The position numbers were made by a program, and so were the translations under genes. DNA of 39,899 bases, taken from NCBI GenBank assembly GCA_902801175.1, contig CADCHF010000018.1:1-39899 (forward strand), written 5' to 3'. Position 1 is the stretch's first letter. The number at the start of each line of letters is the position of its first letter. The notes under the pieces were generated by a model. The model did no database searches. It saw only the letters and a program-made list of their open reading frames with translations, and was not told where the DNA came from. Source of the stretch: an uncultured Coriobacteriaceae bacterium (GTDB lineage: Bacteria; Actinomycetota; Coriobacteriia; Coriobacteriales; Atopobiaceae). Shown piece after piece: positions 8,475 through 16,538 of this stretch.

Positions 8475-9902
8475 ATGGCTGATAAGAAGTTTCGACTAAT
8501 AGACGTGGTACTGTCCGTTATCTGCGTCACCTTTACCATCGAGGCCTGCGCGCCGGCAGCTGCCATGGGCAACGTGCAGTTCTTCTGGTGGATCTTCCTG
8601 ATCATCACCTTTCTCCTGCCCTACGGCCTGGTGGTGGCCGAGCTGGGCACCACCTACGACTCCGATGGTGGCCTCTATGACTGGGTCCGTGAGGGACTGG
8701 GCGACAGCTGGGCCTCGCGCGTGAGCTGGTACTACTGGGTCAACTTCCCGTTGTGGATGAGCTCGCTCGCCTGCATGTTCCCCTCCATCATGAACTCCGT
8801 CTGGGGCATTCAGCTGTCGCTGCCGGTGGCCATCCTCATTGAGCTGGCCTTTGTGTGGGGCGTCACCTTCTTGGCGTTCTCGCCGGTATCCGAGGCCGAG
8901 TGGATCATGAACGGCGGCGCGGCCATCAAGATGTTCATCACGGCCGTCGTTGGCTGCGTGGGCATCTGGTTTGGCGTCACGCACGGCTTTGCCAATGACA
9001 TGAGCTTTAGCACCTTCCTGCCGCACCTCGACAGCATCGACTCGCTCACGTACCTATCAATCATCCTGTTCAACTTCATGGGCTTTGAGGTCATTGCCAC
9101 CTTCACCAGCGTCATGGAGAACCCGCAGCGCGACATCCCCAAGGCGCTCGTGGTGGGCGGCATTGCCATCGTGGCCGTCTACGTGTTCTGCGGCTTTGGC
9201 ATTGGCGCGGCCATCCCCACCGAGGAGCTCTCGCTCGACTCCGGCATTGTGGACGCCGTTGCCACCATGCTTGGCACCACCGCTCCGCTCACGCAGATCG
9301 TGGCCTTCGTGTTTTTGGTGACGCTCTTTGCCAACATGACCAGCTGGTCGTTTGGCATCAACATGGTGGCCAGCTATGGCGCCAGGCAGGGCAACATGCT
9401 TAAGCCCTTTGCCCGCCTGAACGAGAAGACCGGCATGCCCAACGGCGCAGCCGTCTGCACCGGCGTGGTGGCGAGCGCCGTGCTGCTGCTCCAGCTCGTG
9501 CTGGGCGAGGACGCACCCATCTTCTGGATCTTCTTCTCGATGAACGTGGTCTTCCTGTTGCTGTCCTACATCCCCATGTTCCCGGCGTTTCTGCAGCTGC
9601 GCAAGCGCGACGGCGCTCGCGAGCGCGTGTACCGCGCGCCGTTTGAGGGCAAGCTCCTCGACGTGATGCTCACCATTCCAGCCATTGAGCTGGTGCTCTC
9701 CATCATTGCGACCATCGTGCCGCTCAATGGCACTCCCGACGAGATGAGCAAGCTCCCCATGCTCGTGGGTACGATCATCCTGCTTGCCCTGGGCGAGGTC
9801 GTGCGTATTGTGTCCAAGCGTGGCCGTACGCAGGACTATCCCGGCATTGGCCGTGGCGTGCCCAGTCAGTTTGACGAGCCTGCCGAGGAGGAGGCCGCAT
9901 AA
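8475..9902 (+). CDS. Agmatine/putrescine antiporter-like APC permease, copy 2
   Basis: This 475-residue APC superfamily carrier with about 12 membrane segments is a paralogue of the antiporter at 5560-7008. The two share the start (MADKK/MAEKK), the first-helix APAAA motif, the SDGG loop, the FNFMGFEVI half-helix and the YIPMFPAFL segment, with about 60% identity by eye. I chose the ATG at 8475, which has AAGGGAG eight bases upstream, rather than the open frame further up. It follows the aguA terminator and its own structured leader, so it is probably a separate unit. The natural guess is an agmatine, putrescine or related polyamine exchanger with different affinity or regulation. Substrate divergence between copies is possible and cannot be read from the sequence. 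Confidence 0.82.
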   Translation: MADKKFRLIDVVLSVICVTFTIEACAPAAAMGNVQFFWWIFLIITFLLPYGLVVAELGTTYDSDGGLYDWVREGLGDSWASRVSWYYWVNFPLWMSSLACMFPSIMNSVWGIQLSLPVAILIELAFVWGVTFLAFSPVSEAEWIMNGGAAIKMFITAVVGCVGIWFGVTHGFANDMSFSTFLPHLDSIDSLTYLSIILFNFMGFEVIATFTSVMENPQRDIPKALVVGGIAIVAVYVFCGFGIGAAIPTEELSLDSGIVDAVATMLGTTAPLTQIVAFVFLVTLFANMTSWSFGINMVASYGARQGNMLKPFARLNEKTGMPNGAAVCTGVVASAVLLLQLVLGEDAPIFWIFFSMNVVFLLLSYIPMFPAFLQLRKRDGARERVYRAPFEGKLLDVMLTIPAIELVLSIIATIVPLNGTPDEMSKLPMLVGTIILLALGEVVRIVSKRGRTQDYPGIGRGVPSQFDEPAEEEAA

Positions 9903-9920
9903 GGTCTGGACATACGACAA

Positions 9921-9970
9921 GGTACGAATGAGGGCTCGCCTCGCGCTGGGCGGGCCCTCATTCGTACCTC
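9921..9970 (+). terminator. Long perfect stem-loop after antiporter 2
   Basis: Bases 9921-9936 pair perfectly over 16 bp with 9955-9970. Another five pairs, one of them G-T, continue inside to an 8-base loop, making about 21 bp. It lies 19 bases past the permease stop. No U-tract follows on either strand, so it is either an atypical terminator or an RNA-stabilising stem. Confidence 0.5.
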
Positions 9971-10070
9971 CGCAATCCCGCGTTGCTGTTCACGTTCTCT
10001 TCATGCAGGGCAGGAGCACCCTTGTAATCGTTTTTATGCGGCGTTTGATGCCAATCGAGGCTCGGCAGTG

Positions 10071-10279
10071 AAGCAAAACCCGGCATAGCCTGAAGAAAAT
10101 CGGCGATTTGGCAATCTCTTTTTGGCACACTGGCGCTCCGATGGGATTCGGTAAGATTCGGTGCTATGCCAACTCCGTGTGACCTGCGTTTTTTGCATGC
10201 ATAAAACACGTCTCAAAATGCATAGGTTCTAGAGATTGCCAAATCGCCGATTTTCTTCAGGCTATGGCGGGTTTTGCTT
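10071..10279. repeat. Palindromic element with 49-bp inverted arms
   Basis: Bases 10071-10119 and 10231-10279 are inverted copies of each other, 48 of 49 positions matching; the only mismatch falls in the ATGCCGG/ATGGCGG stretch. The 111-base centre carries the direct repeat GATTCGGT and no plausible gene. No transposase is nearby. The form suggests a MITE- or REP-like non-autonomous element, or a very stable hairpin RNA. I saw no obvious flanking target duplication. Confidence 0.75.
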
Positions 10280-10361
10280 GCCCGAACGACGGGAAGAGCC
10301 ACTGCGTCTAAGAGCTATGCGGTTTAGGGTCGCGAAAGCAGCGCATCTCGCGCCGTTCGCG

Positions 10362-10430
10362 CTACGCAAAGTCGTAGAGCAAAAGGCCCCCGCCGAGCAC
10401 GGACAGAAATCCTGCCAAGAGTGTTGCCAT
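10362..10430 (-). CDS. Possible 22-aa hydrophobic peptide
   Basis: On the minus strand ATG at 10428-10430 opens 22 codons ending in TAG. The product reads as MATLLAGFLSVLGG followed by a hydrophobic GLLLYDFA, one membrane-spanning helix with almost no charge. The upstream AGAAGAAAA is a poor RBS. Small hydrophobic peptides occur as type I toxins or as regulatory membrane peptides, but chance is the simpler explanation for so short a frame. It overlaps the -35 of the putative promoter for the ATPase gene on the other strand. Confidence 0.22.
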   Translation of the reverse strand: MATLLAGFLSVLGGGLLLYDFA

Positions 10431-10452
10431 ATTCGCGGTTTTCTTCTATGTT
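10424..10452 (+). promoter_or_regulatory. Putative promoter for the ATPase gene
   Basis: TTGCCA (10424-10429) and TATGTT (10447-10452) are separated by 17 bases, close to a sigma-70 type promoter. It is about 100 bases upstream of the ATPase start, and a second TTGACT lies at 10490 without a matching -10. The rest of 10280-10556 shows no gene apart from the tiny minus-strand frame. Confidence 0.4.
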
Positions 10453-10556
10453 CGAATATCTCATGCCCTCAGATAATAGTTGACTGAGGCTTCTGTATAC
10501 GAAGGGTCAAGCGCGCGGTAGGTTGGGGCGGCTCGATAGCACAAGGAGGCGGCACG

Positions 10557-11276
10557 ATGAGCGCACCGTTCATCAGAGAGGCCCGCATCCTCTGGGATTG
10601 GGTCGACGAAGACAGCTACGTGCGCCAGATTGGCGCGCTGCAGAGTCTGCCGCTGCGATTCTCGCAGCCCATCACCATCTTTGTGGGTGAGAATGGCACC
10701 GGAAAGTCCACGCTGCTCGAGGCGATGGCCGTGGCATACGGCCTCAACCCCGAGGGAGGCAGCCGCAACTACGCCTTCTCGACGCACGATACCCACTCCG
10801 AGCTGCATGAAGCCATGTTCCTCGAGCGAACGCTCGGTCGCCCGTGGGGCGCCTTCTTCCTGCGGGCGGAGAGCTTCTACAACGTGTCCTCAGCCTCGGA
10901 GGAATATGACCGCTGGTACTGGGACAAGACGCGCCGTCTGCATGAGCTCAGCCACGGAGAGGCCTTCCTGGCCGTCGTGGAGCAGGACTTTCGCGAGAGC
11001 GGCCTCTACTTCCTCGACGAGCCCGAGGCCGCGCTCTCGGTGTCGCGTCAGCTGACGCTCCTTCTGCAGCTCCACCGGCTGGCCAAGCATGGCGCACAGC
11101 TCATCGTAGCGACGCACTCGCCCGTGATCATGGCGCTGCCCGATGCGCAGATCCTGCGCTTTGACGAGGAGGGCATCGAGGAGGTGGCCTACGAGGAGAC
11201 CGAGGCCTTTCAGACCATGGACCTCTTCATCCGGGACCGCGAGGGGCTGCTGCGGCGTCTGTTGGCGGAGGAGTAG
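10557..11276 (+). CDS. Predicted single-domain AAA ATPase (COG3910-like)
   Basis: This 239-residue protein has the ABC/SMC-type nucleotide-binding core with little else. Walker A is GENGTGKST at 44-52, a signature-like LSHGEAF is at 131-137, Walker B is YFLDEP at 151-156, and the switch His is at 187 in VATHSP. The length and motif order fit the small stand-alone predicted ATPases of the COG3910 type, whose cellular role is not established. The ATG at 10557 has a strong AAGGAGG site. It stands alone on the plus strand between a palindromic element and the converging manO gene, with no nuclease or membrane partner. It therefore does not look like an OLD-type or ABC-transport system. The ATPase call is secure; the function is unknown. 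Confidence 0.85.
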   Translation: MSAPFIREARILWDWVDEDSYVRQIGALQSLPLRFSQPITIFVGENGTGKSTLLEAMAVAYGLNPEGGSRNYAFSTHDTHSELHEAMFLERTLGRPWGAFFLRAESFYNVSSASEEYDRWYWDKTRRLHELSHGEAFLAVVEQDFRESGLYFLDEPEAALSVSRQLTLLLQLHRLAKHGAQLIVATHSPVIMALPDAQILRFDEEGIEEVAYEETEAFQTMDLFIRDREGLLRRLLAEE

Positions 11277-11292
11277 CCCGACTGCCAGCTGC

Positions 11293-11673
11293 TTACGCGC
11301 GGCCGGTGATGCGCCTGCCCACGCCGCGCACGCCAGCCTTGATGACGTCGGCAAACGAGATTGACCGCACAAGCTTGTCCTCGCCCACGTACTCGCGCAC
11401 GGCACGCAACGTCGCCTTGTTGTCGCGCGTGGAGAAGGCAAAATGGCCACCCTGCTTGAGGAGCACTGCAAAGCGCGTGATCTTCTTGCCGATGACCTCG
11501 GCGGCGATGTGGTCGATCTCGCCCCAAGGGATCTGGATGTAGTCCTCGGGGTTCTTCTCGTTGTAGAACTCGAGCGCCGCGTTGCCTATCATGAGGTCTC
11601 CGTACGTTCCTATGCCGGCAAACGAGGTCGCCTTGATGGTGAGGTCGACGGAGCTGTTTTGCGATTGAGCCAT
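11293..11673 (-). CDS. manO: DUF956 / ManO family protein
   Basis: This 126-residue soluble protein matches the DUF956 family, which sits with mannose-class PTS operons in Firmicutes and is named ManO there. Visible features are an N-terminal beta-rich half (GIGTYGDLMIGNAALEFYN), an IPWGEI motif near 47-52 and a C-terminal half with FAFSTRDNK. The tail is basic. A regulatory role for the adjacent PTS has been suggested from the association, but its biochemistry is not something I can state. It is the last gene after manX-manY-manZ, separated from manZ by 137 bases that hold a strong stem-loop. It may thus be expressed at a lower level or from processed mRNA. The RBS is AGAGGA, and the family call is confident. 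Confidence 0.85.
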   Translation of the reverse strand: MAQSQNSSVDLTIKATSFAGIGTYGDLMIGNAALEFYNEKNPEDYIQIPWGEIDHIAAEVIGKKITRFAVLLKQGGHFAFSTRDNKATLRAVREYVGEDKLVRSISFADVIKAGVRGVGRRITGRA

Positions 11674-11712
11674 GCGAGGGTCCTCTCTGGAAGGCTACGC
11701 GGTTAAGGGCAA

Positions 11713-11752
11713 CCGCCCGGCCAAGTCACGGTAGCACAACTTGGCCGGGCGG
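11713..11752 (-). terminator. Intercistronic stem-loop between manZ and manO
   Basis: CCGCCCGGCCAAGT (11713-11726) pairs perfectly over 14 bp with 11739-11752 around a 12-base loop. On the minus strand it is followed by TTGCCCTTAA, a weak U-tract. It could act as a leaky terminator or as a 3' stabiliser for manXYZ mRNA that lowers manO expression. Confidence 0.55.
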
Positions 11753-11810
11753 CTGTCAAGGGAAGGGATGCGGGACAAGGGAGGAGGGGTTAGCCCCGCT
11801 AGAGAATCGC

Positions 11811-12731
11811 TTACATGAAGCCCAGGAGACGTCCGACAATACCAACGGCGAAGAGCGCCAGGATGATGGTGATCGGGGAGACGTTCTTCTTCAGGAGCTT
11901 GCAGCACAGCAGCGTGAGGCATACGGCGGCAAGGCCCGGGATGAGCTGGTTGAGGTTGTCCTGAAGCGTGGTGACCTTGATCGGATCAAGGGCGGTGCCA
12001 CCAATTGAGTTGTACTGAATCAGTGCTTCCTTGATGCCTTCGGTACCGGCAGGAAGGTTGGCCCAGTCAATGTAGGCGCCTGCAGCCTGCTCAATCCTAG
12101 AGACGACGGGGGTGAAGGAAATCGACACCCAGCGTTGTACCAGTGCGCCGATGATGAACATACCAAGGATGGAGGCACCCTCAGTCACCTTGCCAAGCAG
12201 GCCGCCGGAGAGGTCCTTGGCGATGGTGGTGCCCACGCTGTAACCAAACTCCTGCGTGTACCACAGGAAGGCCATACGAATGACGTTCCAAGCAATGAAG
12301 AACAGCAGCGGGCCGACGATGCTGCCGCCCATGGCCATGGAGGCACCGAGTGCGCCGAGAATCGGGCGGATGGTGAACCAGAAGACGGGGTCGCCGACGC
12401 CGGCGAGCGGGCCCATCATACCGACCTTGACGCCCTGAATGGTCTGGTCCTCGACCTGCATGCCATTGGCGCGCTCCTCCTCGAGTGCGAGGGTAACGCC
12501 GATGATCGGGGCGGACACGAAGGGCTGGGTGTTATAGAACTCGAGGTGACGCTTGAGTGCCGCGGCCTGCTCTTCCTTGTCCTTGTAGAGAGCCTTGATG
12601 GCCGGGATCATGGCGTAGCACCAGCCGCCGTTCTGCATACGCTCGTAGTTCCAAGAGCCCTGCAGGAACTGATGACGCCACCACACTGAACGACGATCAG
12701 CAACAGAAAGCTTGATTTCATTCTCTGCCAT
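11811..12731 (-). CDS. manZ: Mannose-class PTS component IID
   Basis: IID is one of the two membrane subunits of the mannose-class phosphotransferase permease and works with IIC to move the sugar as it is phosphorylated. The 306-residue protein starts with the family pattern RRSVWWRHQFLQGSWNYERM and has PLAGVGDPVFWFT near 130-142. Its large N-terminal half is mostly cytoplasmic, and hydrophobic segments follow in the second half and at the extreme C-terminus. The RBS is AAGGAG. The gene follows manY after 31 bases and manX before that, in the usual X-Y-Z order. The likely substrates are glucose and mannose, judged from the ManO neighbour; other hexoses or amino sugars cannot be excluded. Confidence 0.94.
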   Translation of the reverse strand: MAENEIKLSVADRRSVWWRHQFLQGSWNYERMQNGGWCYAMIPAIKALYKDKEEQAAALKRHLEFYNTQPFVSAPIIGVTLALEEERANGMQVEDQTIQGVKVGMMGPLAGVGDPVFWFTIRPILGALGASMAMGGSIVGPLLFFIAWNVIRMAFLWYTQEFGYSVGTTIAKDLSGGLLGKVTEGASILGMFIIGALVQRWVSISFTPVVSRIEQAAGAYIDWANLPAGTEGIKEALIQYNSIGGTALDPIKVTTLQDNLNQLIPGLAAVCLTLLCCKLLKKNVSPITIILALFAVGIVGRLLGFM

Positions 12732-12762
12732 TGTTTATCACACTCCTTAGAGGCGTAGCGGC

Positions 12763-13572
12763 TTAGTAGTCGTTGAGGATGTCACCGAGCGGATCGCCCG
12801 AGCCACCACCAGCGCCACCGCCCTGCTTGGCAAGGTCCTTGAGGCCCAGGTAGATGAGGGCGAGAGCAACACCGATGACGCCGAGACCGATGAGGGTGAT
12901 GCTGGGGATGCACGCGACAACGAAGCCGAGTGCGAAGAAGGGCCAGACCTCGGGGGTCGCCATCATGTTGATGACCATGGCGTAACCAACGGCAGCAACC
13001 ATGCCACCGCCGACGGCCATACCACCGGCCAGCCAGTCAGGCATAGCCTGCAGCATGGCGGTAACGGCCTCGGCCGGGATCATGCACAGCATGGCGGCCG
13101 GAATGGCGATACGGACGCCCTGCAGACCAATGGCCAGGAGCTGCCACATCTCGACGCCCCTGAAGTTGGCCTTCTCGGCCTCGGCGTCCATGAAGTGAAC
13201 CATCGGGATGGCGATGGTACGGCAGAGCATGGTGAGGAACAGGCCGGCGACCGACAGGGGCACGGCCAGTGCGATTGCGGTGTTGATGGCGGTATCCACG
13301 TCTGCGCCACCCAGGCCCTTGACCATGATGATCGCGGAGGCGACGGAGGCGAGGGCCGCGTCGGGAGCGACGGCTGCGCCGATGTTGGCCCAACCAAGAG
13401 CCATCATCTGCAGGGTGCCACCGAGGATGATGCCCTCAGTGGGATGGCCGGTCACGATGCCGATGAGCGTACAAGCGATCAGCGGCTGATGGAACTGGAA
13501 CTCGTCGAGAATGCCCTCCATGCCGGCGAAGAACGCGACGACGATGACGAGCAGCATCGAAATGGGATTCAT
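12763..13572 (-). CDS. manY: Mannose-class PTS component IIC
   Basis: IIC is the main membrane channel subunit of the mannose-class PTS. The 269-residue protein has about 6-8 hydrophobic segments and the family motifs HQPLIACTLIGIVTGHPTEG near 28-47 and GGTLQMMALGWANIGAAVAP near 51-70. The C-terminus carries a Gly-rich tail (GGGAGGGSGD) not essential to the fold. The RBS is a strong AAGGAGG. It lies 17 bases after manX and 31 before manZ, so the three are surely co-transcribed. Confidence 0.94.
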   Translation of the reverse strand: MNPISMLLVIVVAFFAGMEGILDEFQFHQPLIACTLIGIVTGHPTEGIILGGTLQMMALGWANIGAAVAPDAALASVASAIIMVKGLGGADVDTAINTAIALAVPLSVAGLFLTMLCRTIAIPMVHFMDAEAEKANFRGVEMWQLLAIGLQGVRIAIPAAMLCMIPAEAVTAMLQAMPDWLAGGMAVGGGMVAAVGYAMVINMMATPEVWPFFALGFVVACIPSITLIGLGVIGVALALIYLGLKDLAKQGGGAGGGSGDPLGDILNDY

Positions 13573-13589
13573 GCGCTATCCTCCTTCTT

Positions 13590-14591
13590 CTACTTCTGGG
13601 CCGCGAGCTCGGCCTTGGCCTTCTTGAGCACGGCGTCGAGCGACTCATGCGAGTCGGCAGGAACCTTATAGACCTCGACTTTGACGCCCTTGGCGGCAAT
13701 GCGCTCCAGGCAGTCGACGTCGGCCTGGTCCATAGCCACAGCGTTGGTCACGACGACCTTGCCCAGCGAGTGGGCCATGGAACCAAGGTTGACCTCCTTG
13801 ATGTCCACGCCGCCCTCCAGGGCACGCTCCAGGTCCTGCGGAGTCTCAAAGAGCAGCATAGCGCGGGTGTCGCCAAAGCGCGGGTCCTTGGAGACCTCGA
13901 CGATCTTCCAGATGGGCACGACGTGAGCCTTGACTCCGGGAGGAGCCGCCTGCTCGATCATCGACTTGCGCAGGTCGTCGTGGGCAACGGCGTCGGAGCA
14001 CACGATGATGCGGTCGGGGTTGACCATCTTGGTGATGGTGGTTGCCACCTGACCGTGCAGCAGACGGGTGTCGATGCGCGCGAAGGCGATGTCGATCTTG
14101 CCGTCGCCGAGGACCGTGCCCTCGGGGATGGCGCCGGTGGGCGCTTTGGACGGGGCGGCTGCGGCCGGAGCTGCGGCGTCTTCGATGTCGCAGGACTCGG
14201 GCTTGATGCGGATGCCACCCTTGGACTCGGGCTTGATGGCCTGGGCGATCTCCTTGGCGGTGTCCATGCCCATGCGGTCGCCGTAAGCCTCGATGACCAT
14301 CGGCAGGTTCATGCCGGTGACGGCAACCCAATCCTCGCCGCCGCGCTCGTCGATGAGCTTGCTGATTTGGTTGAACGGCGTACCACCCCACAGGTCCACC
14401 AAGAAGAGCACCTGCTCCTTCTGGCTGAACGTGTCGATGGCGGCCAGCAGCTTGGCGCGGAAGTCGTCAGGACCCATCTCGGGCGTCAGGACGACGGCTT
14501 CGACGTCCTCCTGCGGACCGAAGATCATCTGTCCGGACTCCTTGATGCCCTCGGAGAACCTGCCATGGCTGGCTAGGACAATGCTTACCAT
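13590..14591 (-). CDS. manX: Mannose-class PTS components IIAB, fused
   Basis: This 333-residue cytoplasmic protein passes phosphate from HPr to the incoming sugar. The IIA domain (about 1-130) has the phospho-accepting His9 in LASHG and the LVDLWGGTPFN segment at 64-74. A linker rich in Ala and Pro spans about 139-160. The IIB domain (about 165-333) has the second phospho-site His179 in RIDTRLLHGQV. The fusion of IIA and IIB is like the E. coli ManX arrangement. An AAAGGAGG site precedes the ATG. This is the first gene of manXYZ, 154 bases downstream of lysR on the same strand, with a promoter-like region between. HPr and enzyme I genes are not in the window. Confidence 0.95.
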   Translation of the reverse strand: MVSIVLASHGRFSEGIKESGQMIFGPQEDVEAVVLTPEMGPDDFRAKLLAAIDTFSQKEQVLFLVDLWGGTPFNQISKLIDERGGEDWVAVTGMNLPMVIEAYGDRMGMDTAKEIAQAIKPESKGGIRIKPESCDIEDAAAPAAAAPSKAPTGAIPEGTVLGDGKIDIAFARIDTRLLHGQVATTITKMVNPDRIIVCSDAVAHDDLRKSMIEQAAPPGVKAHVVPIWKIVEVSKDPRFGDTRAMLLFETPQDLERALEGGVDIKEVNLGSMAHSLGKVVVTNAVAMDQADVDCLERIAAKGVKVEVYKVPADSHESLDAVLKKAKAELAAQK

Positions 14592-14677
14592 TCAACTACC
14601 TCCTTTTCCTGCAATCGTTCTCTCCCAAAAGGTGCGGGAATATGGATGACTCTGGCCGAGGCGTCCATGATTCCTTC

Positions 14678-14693
14678 ACAATTGTCCATTGTA
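14678..14693 (-). promoter_or_regulatory. Dyad and possible -10 element upstream of manX
   Basis: ACAAT (14678-14682) and ATTGT (14688-14692) form an inverted repeat around five bases. On the minus strand this includes TACAAT, a good -10 match, about 97 bases upstream of the manX ATG. The matching -35, TTTCAT or TTCATT at 16-17 bases, is poor. An operator overlapping the -10 would suit regulated sugar transport. Confidence 0.35.
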
Positions 14694-14745
14694 GATGCAT
14701 GCAGCGAGCAATGAAAATGCTTAGTTTAGATAAAGAGAAATGCCC

Positions 14746-15645
14746 TTAAGGTATTACGCCAGTATCCAGTAGCTCTTTGAGAAGCGAGAGATAGCGTGCG
14801 GCCGCCGGCGAGAGAGGCCGGTCCTTGTGCCACACAAGCGCCCCCTGGGCTGGCAGCTCGGGACACAGGGGCACTATCGCCATGTCATGAGTGCTGATGG
14901 ATGCGATGCTCTCCCAAGTGAGCAGGGTGCCTAACCCTTCTTGGGCAAGGGCGATAAGCGCGGCCGTAAGGTTGGAGGTGGCGACTATGTTAAGCCGAGA
15001 GAAACTATCTCCAAACCACTGGGCAAGGCTGTTGTACTCGTGCGGTGTGTTGAGGGCTTGTTCGTACATAACGAGTGGCTCTTGCACGAGGTCCTCGACA
15101 ACGAGACGCTCTTTTGTCGCGAGGGGGTTATCAACCCTCATGAGGGCAATCCACTGGCCCTTTTTTGCAAAACGAATCACCTCATAGTGATCGATCTTAA
15201 CAATCTGAGAGACGATGGCGAAGTCGACAAGTCCGCGATCAAGCATTGCCAGCGCATCACTGGAGCAGCACGAGGTGTAGTGCACAGTGGTCATAAGATT
15301 CCGTTCTTGGGCGAAGCGCACGAGCCTGGCGCTCTCTCCGAGATATCCGTCGATGCCGCTGATGTAGACGTCACCGAGCGGATTGGTGGCCATGAGGGCG
15401 AAGTCCTGCTCGATCTTGTCGGAGATGGCAACCATCTCCTTGGCCGAGAGACGCAGGCTCTGACCCGCCTCGGTGAGCCTGATGCCATGTGCCTGGCGTA
15501 CGAAGAGCTTCTGACCAAGCTCCTGTTCCAGCTCCTTGAGCTGCCGCGACAGCGTGGGTTGGCCAATGTGCAGTTGCGCAGCGGCATTGGTGATGTTGCC
15601 CTCCTGGGCTACTACGAGAAAATATTTAAGAACGCGTAGCTCCAT
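14746..15645 (-). CDS. LysR-family transcriptional regulator
   Basis: This 299-residue regulator has an N-terminal winged helix-turn-helix (about 1-60, with the typical ITNAAAQLHIGQPTLSRQLK at about 18-37) and a periplasmic-binding-like effector domain (about 90-295). I chose the ATG at 15643-15645, preceded by CAGGAGG. The longer open frame upstream is dropped because it lacks an RBS and its first 73 residues do not resemble LysR. It lies directly upstream of manXYZ on the same strand, so PTS control or an upstream cistron of the same unit are both possible. LysR regulators often act on a divergent gene, but the neighbour upstream is co-directional. Its effector is unknown. Confidence 0.9.
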   Translation of the reverse strand: MELRVLKYFLVVAQEGNITNAAAQLHIGQPTLSRQLKELEQELGQKLFVRQAHGIRLTEAGQSLRLSAKEMVAISDKIEQDFALMATNPLGDVYISGIDGYLGESARLVRFAQERNLMTTVHYTSCCSSDALAMLDRGLVDFAIVSQIVKIDHYEVIRFAKKGQWIALMRVDNPLATKERLVVEDLVQEPLVMYEQALNTPHEYNSLAQWFGDSFSRLNIVATSNLTAALIALAQEGLGTLLTWESIASISTHDMAIVPLCPELPAQGALVWHKDRPLSPAAARYLSLLKELLDTGVIP

Positions 15646-15712
15646 GGACGCCTCCTGCACAGATGACGGTACTCGGATTGTAGGGTAAGGCGCGGCTTTT
15701 CGCATGCATGTG

Positions 15713-16249
15713 TCAGCTGAGTCCCATGCTGCCGAGCCAGCCCCAGCGCGGCGGGGCCATGAGACCGTATGCGCTGAGCCACAGAGCGAGCGGTACCTTG
15801 CGCGTGCGACCTTCGACGCTGTCCATGACGATGCCATCACCCAGATAGATGCCCACATGACCATGAATGGTGCCCTGCACGGAGTAGGGGTGGCGGGGAA
15901 CGGCTACGATCATCCCCACCAAGAGGTCCGCGGGGTCGTCGTAGTGGCAGTAGCTCCGATAGAGATGGGTGGCGTCCCCAAGCACGATGCCGAGGCCCAG
16001 CCGTGAGAAGGCCTGCTCGACCCAGCTGGCGCAGAGGTCGTCGCCGGGGGAGGGTGTGGCGTGGGCGCAGGCCACGAACCGGCGCTGCAAGGCGCTCGCG
16101 TCTTTGGTGCGTTGCGGCTCGTGCCCGGCAGGGATGGTGCGCAGGGCGGGCTCGCCCCATTTTGAGCGGCCCCGCGTCACGAAGCCTCGCTCCTCCAGCG
16201 AGCTGAAGAGACGCTGCTCTGCGGTGGGCTGGGATGGTTCATGGCTCAT
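15713..16249 (-). CDS. NlpC/P60- or CHAP-like cysteine hydrolase domain protein
   Basis: This 178-residue protein carries the two clearest marks of the papain-like NlpC/P60 or CHAP fold: a catalytic-type Cys73 at the start of a helix (DDLCASWVEQAF) and His131 in GHVGIYLGDG. A WGW motif closes the domain near 169-171. No signal peptide or membrane anchor is visible, which is odd for a cell-wall hydrolase. It may act in the cytoplasm, be exported in another way, or have a substrate other than peptidoglycan. The assigned ATG lacks a good RBS, so the start is uncertain. It is divergent from the second agmatine deiminase gene and 67 bases upstream of lysR. Confidence 0.7.
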   Translation of the reverse strand: MSHEPSQPTAEQRLFSSLEERGFVTRGRSKWGEPALRTIPAGHEPQRTKDASALQRRFVACAHATPSPGDDLCASWVEQAFSRLGLGIVLGDATHLYRSYCHYDDPADLLVGMIVAVPRHPYSVQGTIHGHVGIYLGDGIVMDSVEGRTRKVPLALWLSAYGLMAPPRWGWLGSMGLS

Positions 16250-16538
16250 ATAGGCATTGACCGATTCACTGGCTTGTTGCTCGTTGGCTTGTCATCATAC
16301 GACGAATCGGTTTGGAAGCCATAGGGTCGTCTGCCGCAATCACGTCCTCGCTGCGGACCACCTTGGCACGCCTTGCACCGAAATTGCGATGGTCCCGCCG
16401 TCGCCCTACGGCTTTTTAGATAGTTGATTGTGGTTGAGTGGGGGCGAGCGGCGCTTTTGCGCCGGCGACAGGCGTGCATCCCGGCTCCTCCGCAGCTACG
16501 CTTGGGTCGTCATGTACCGCAAGAGACGGAGGTTTTCC
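16250..16538. other. Intergenic region between the NlpC-like gene and agmatine deiminase 2
   Basis: This divergent spacer of about 290 bases has a small hairpin, CGGCGC with GCGCCG around TTTT, near 16449-16464. A relatively AT-rich segment lies around 16410-16436 (GGCTTTTTAGATAGTTGATT). That segment may hold the deiminase promoter, but I see no confident -35/-10 pair. The CGTTCCCCATTGA leader sequence found before both antiporters is absent here. Confidence 0.35.

Noticed and set aside
9958..10216. Minus-strand frames across the 49-bp palindrome (about 60-83 codons)
   Set aside because: They run through the repeat arm and into spacer sequence, without an RBS or normal codon use; they are read-through of a repeat.
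15646..15864. N-terminal extension of the LysR frame by 73 codons
   Set aside because: It has no LysR character, lacks an RBS and overlaps the end of the NlpC-like gene; the ATG at 15645 has CAGGAGG and begins the standard HTH.
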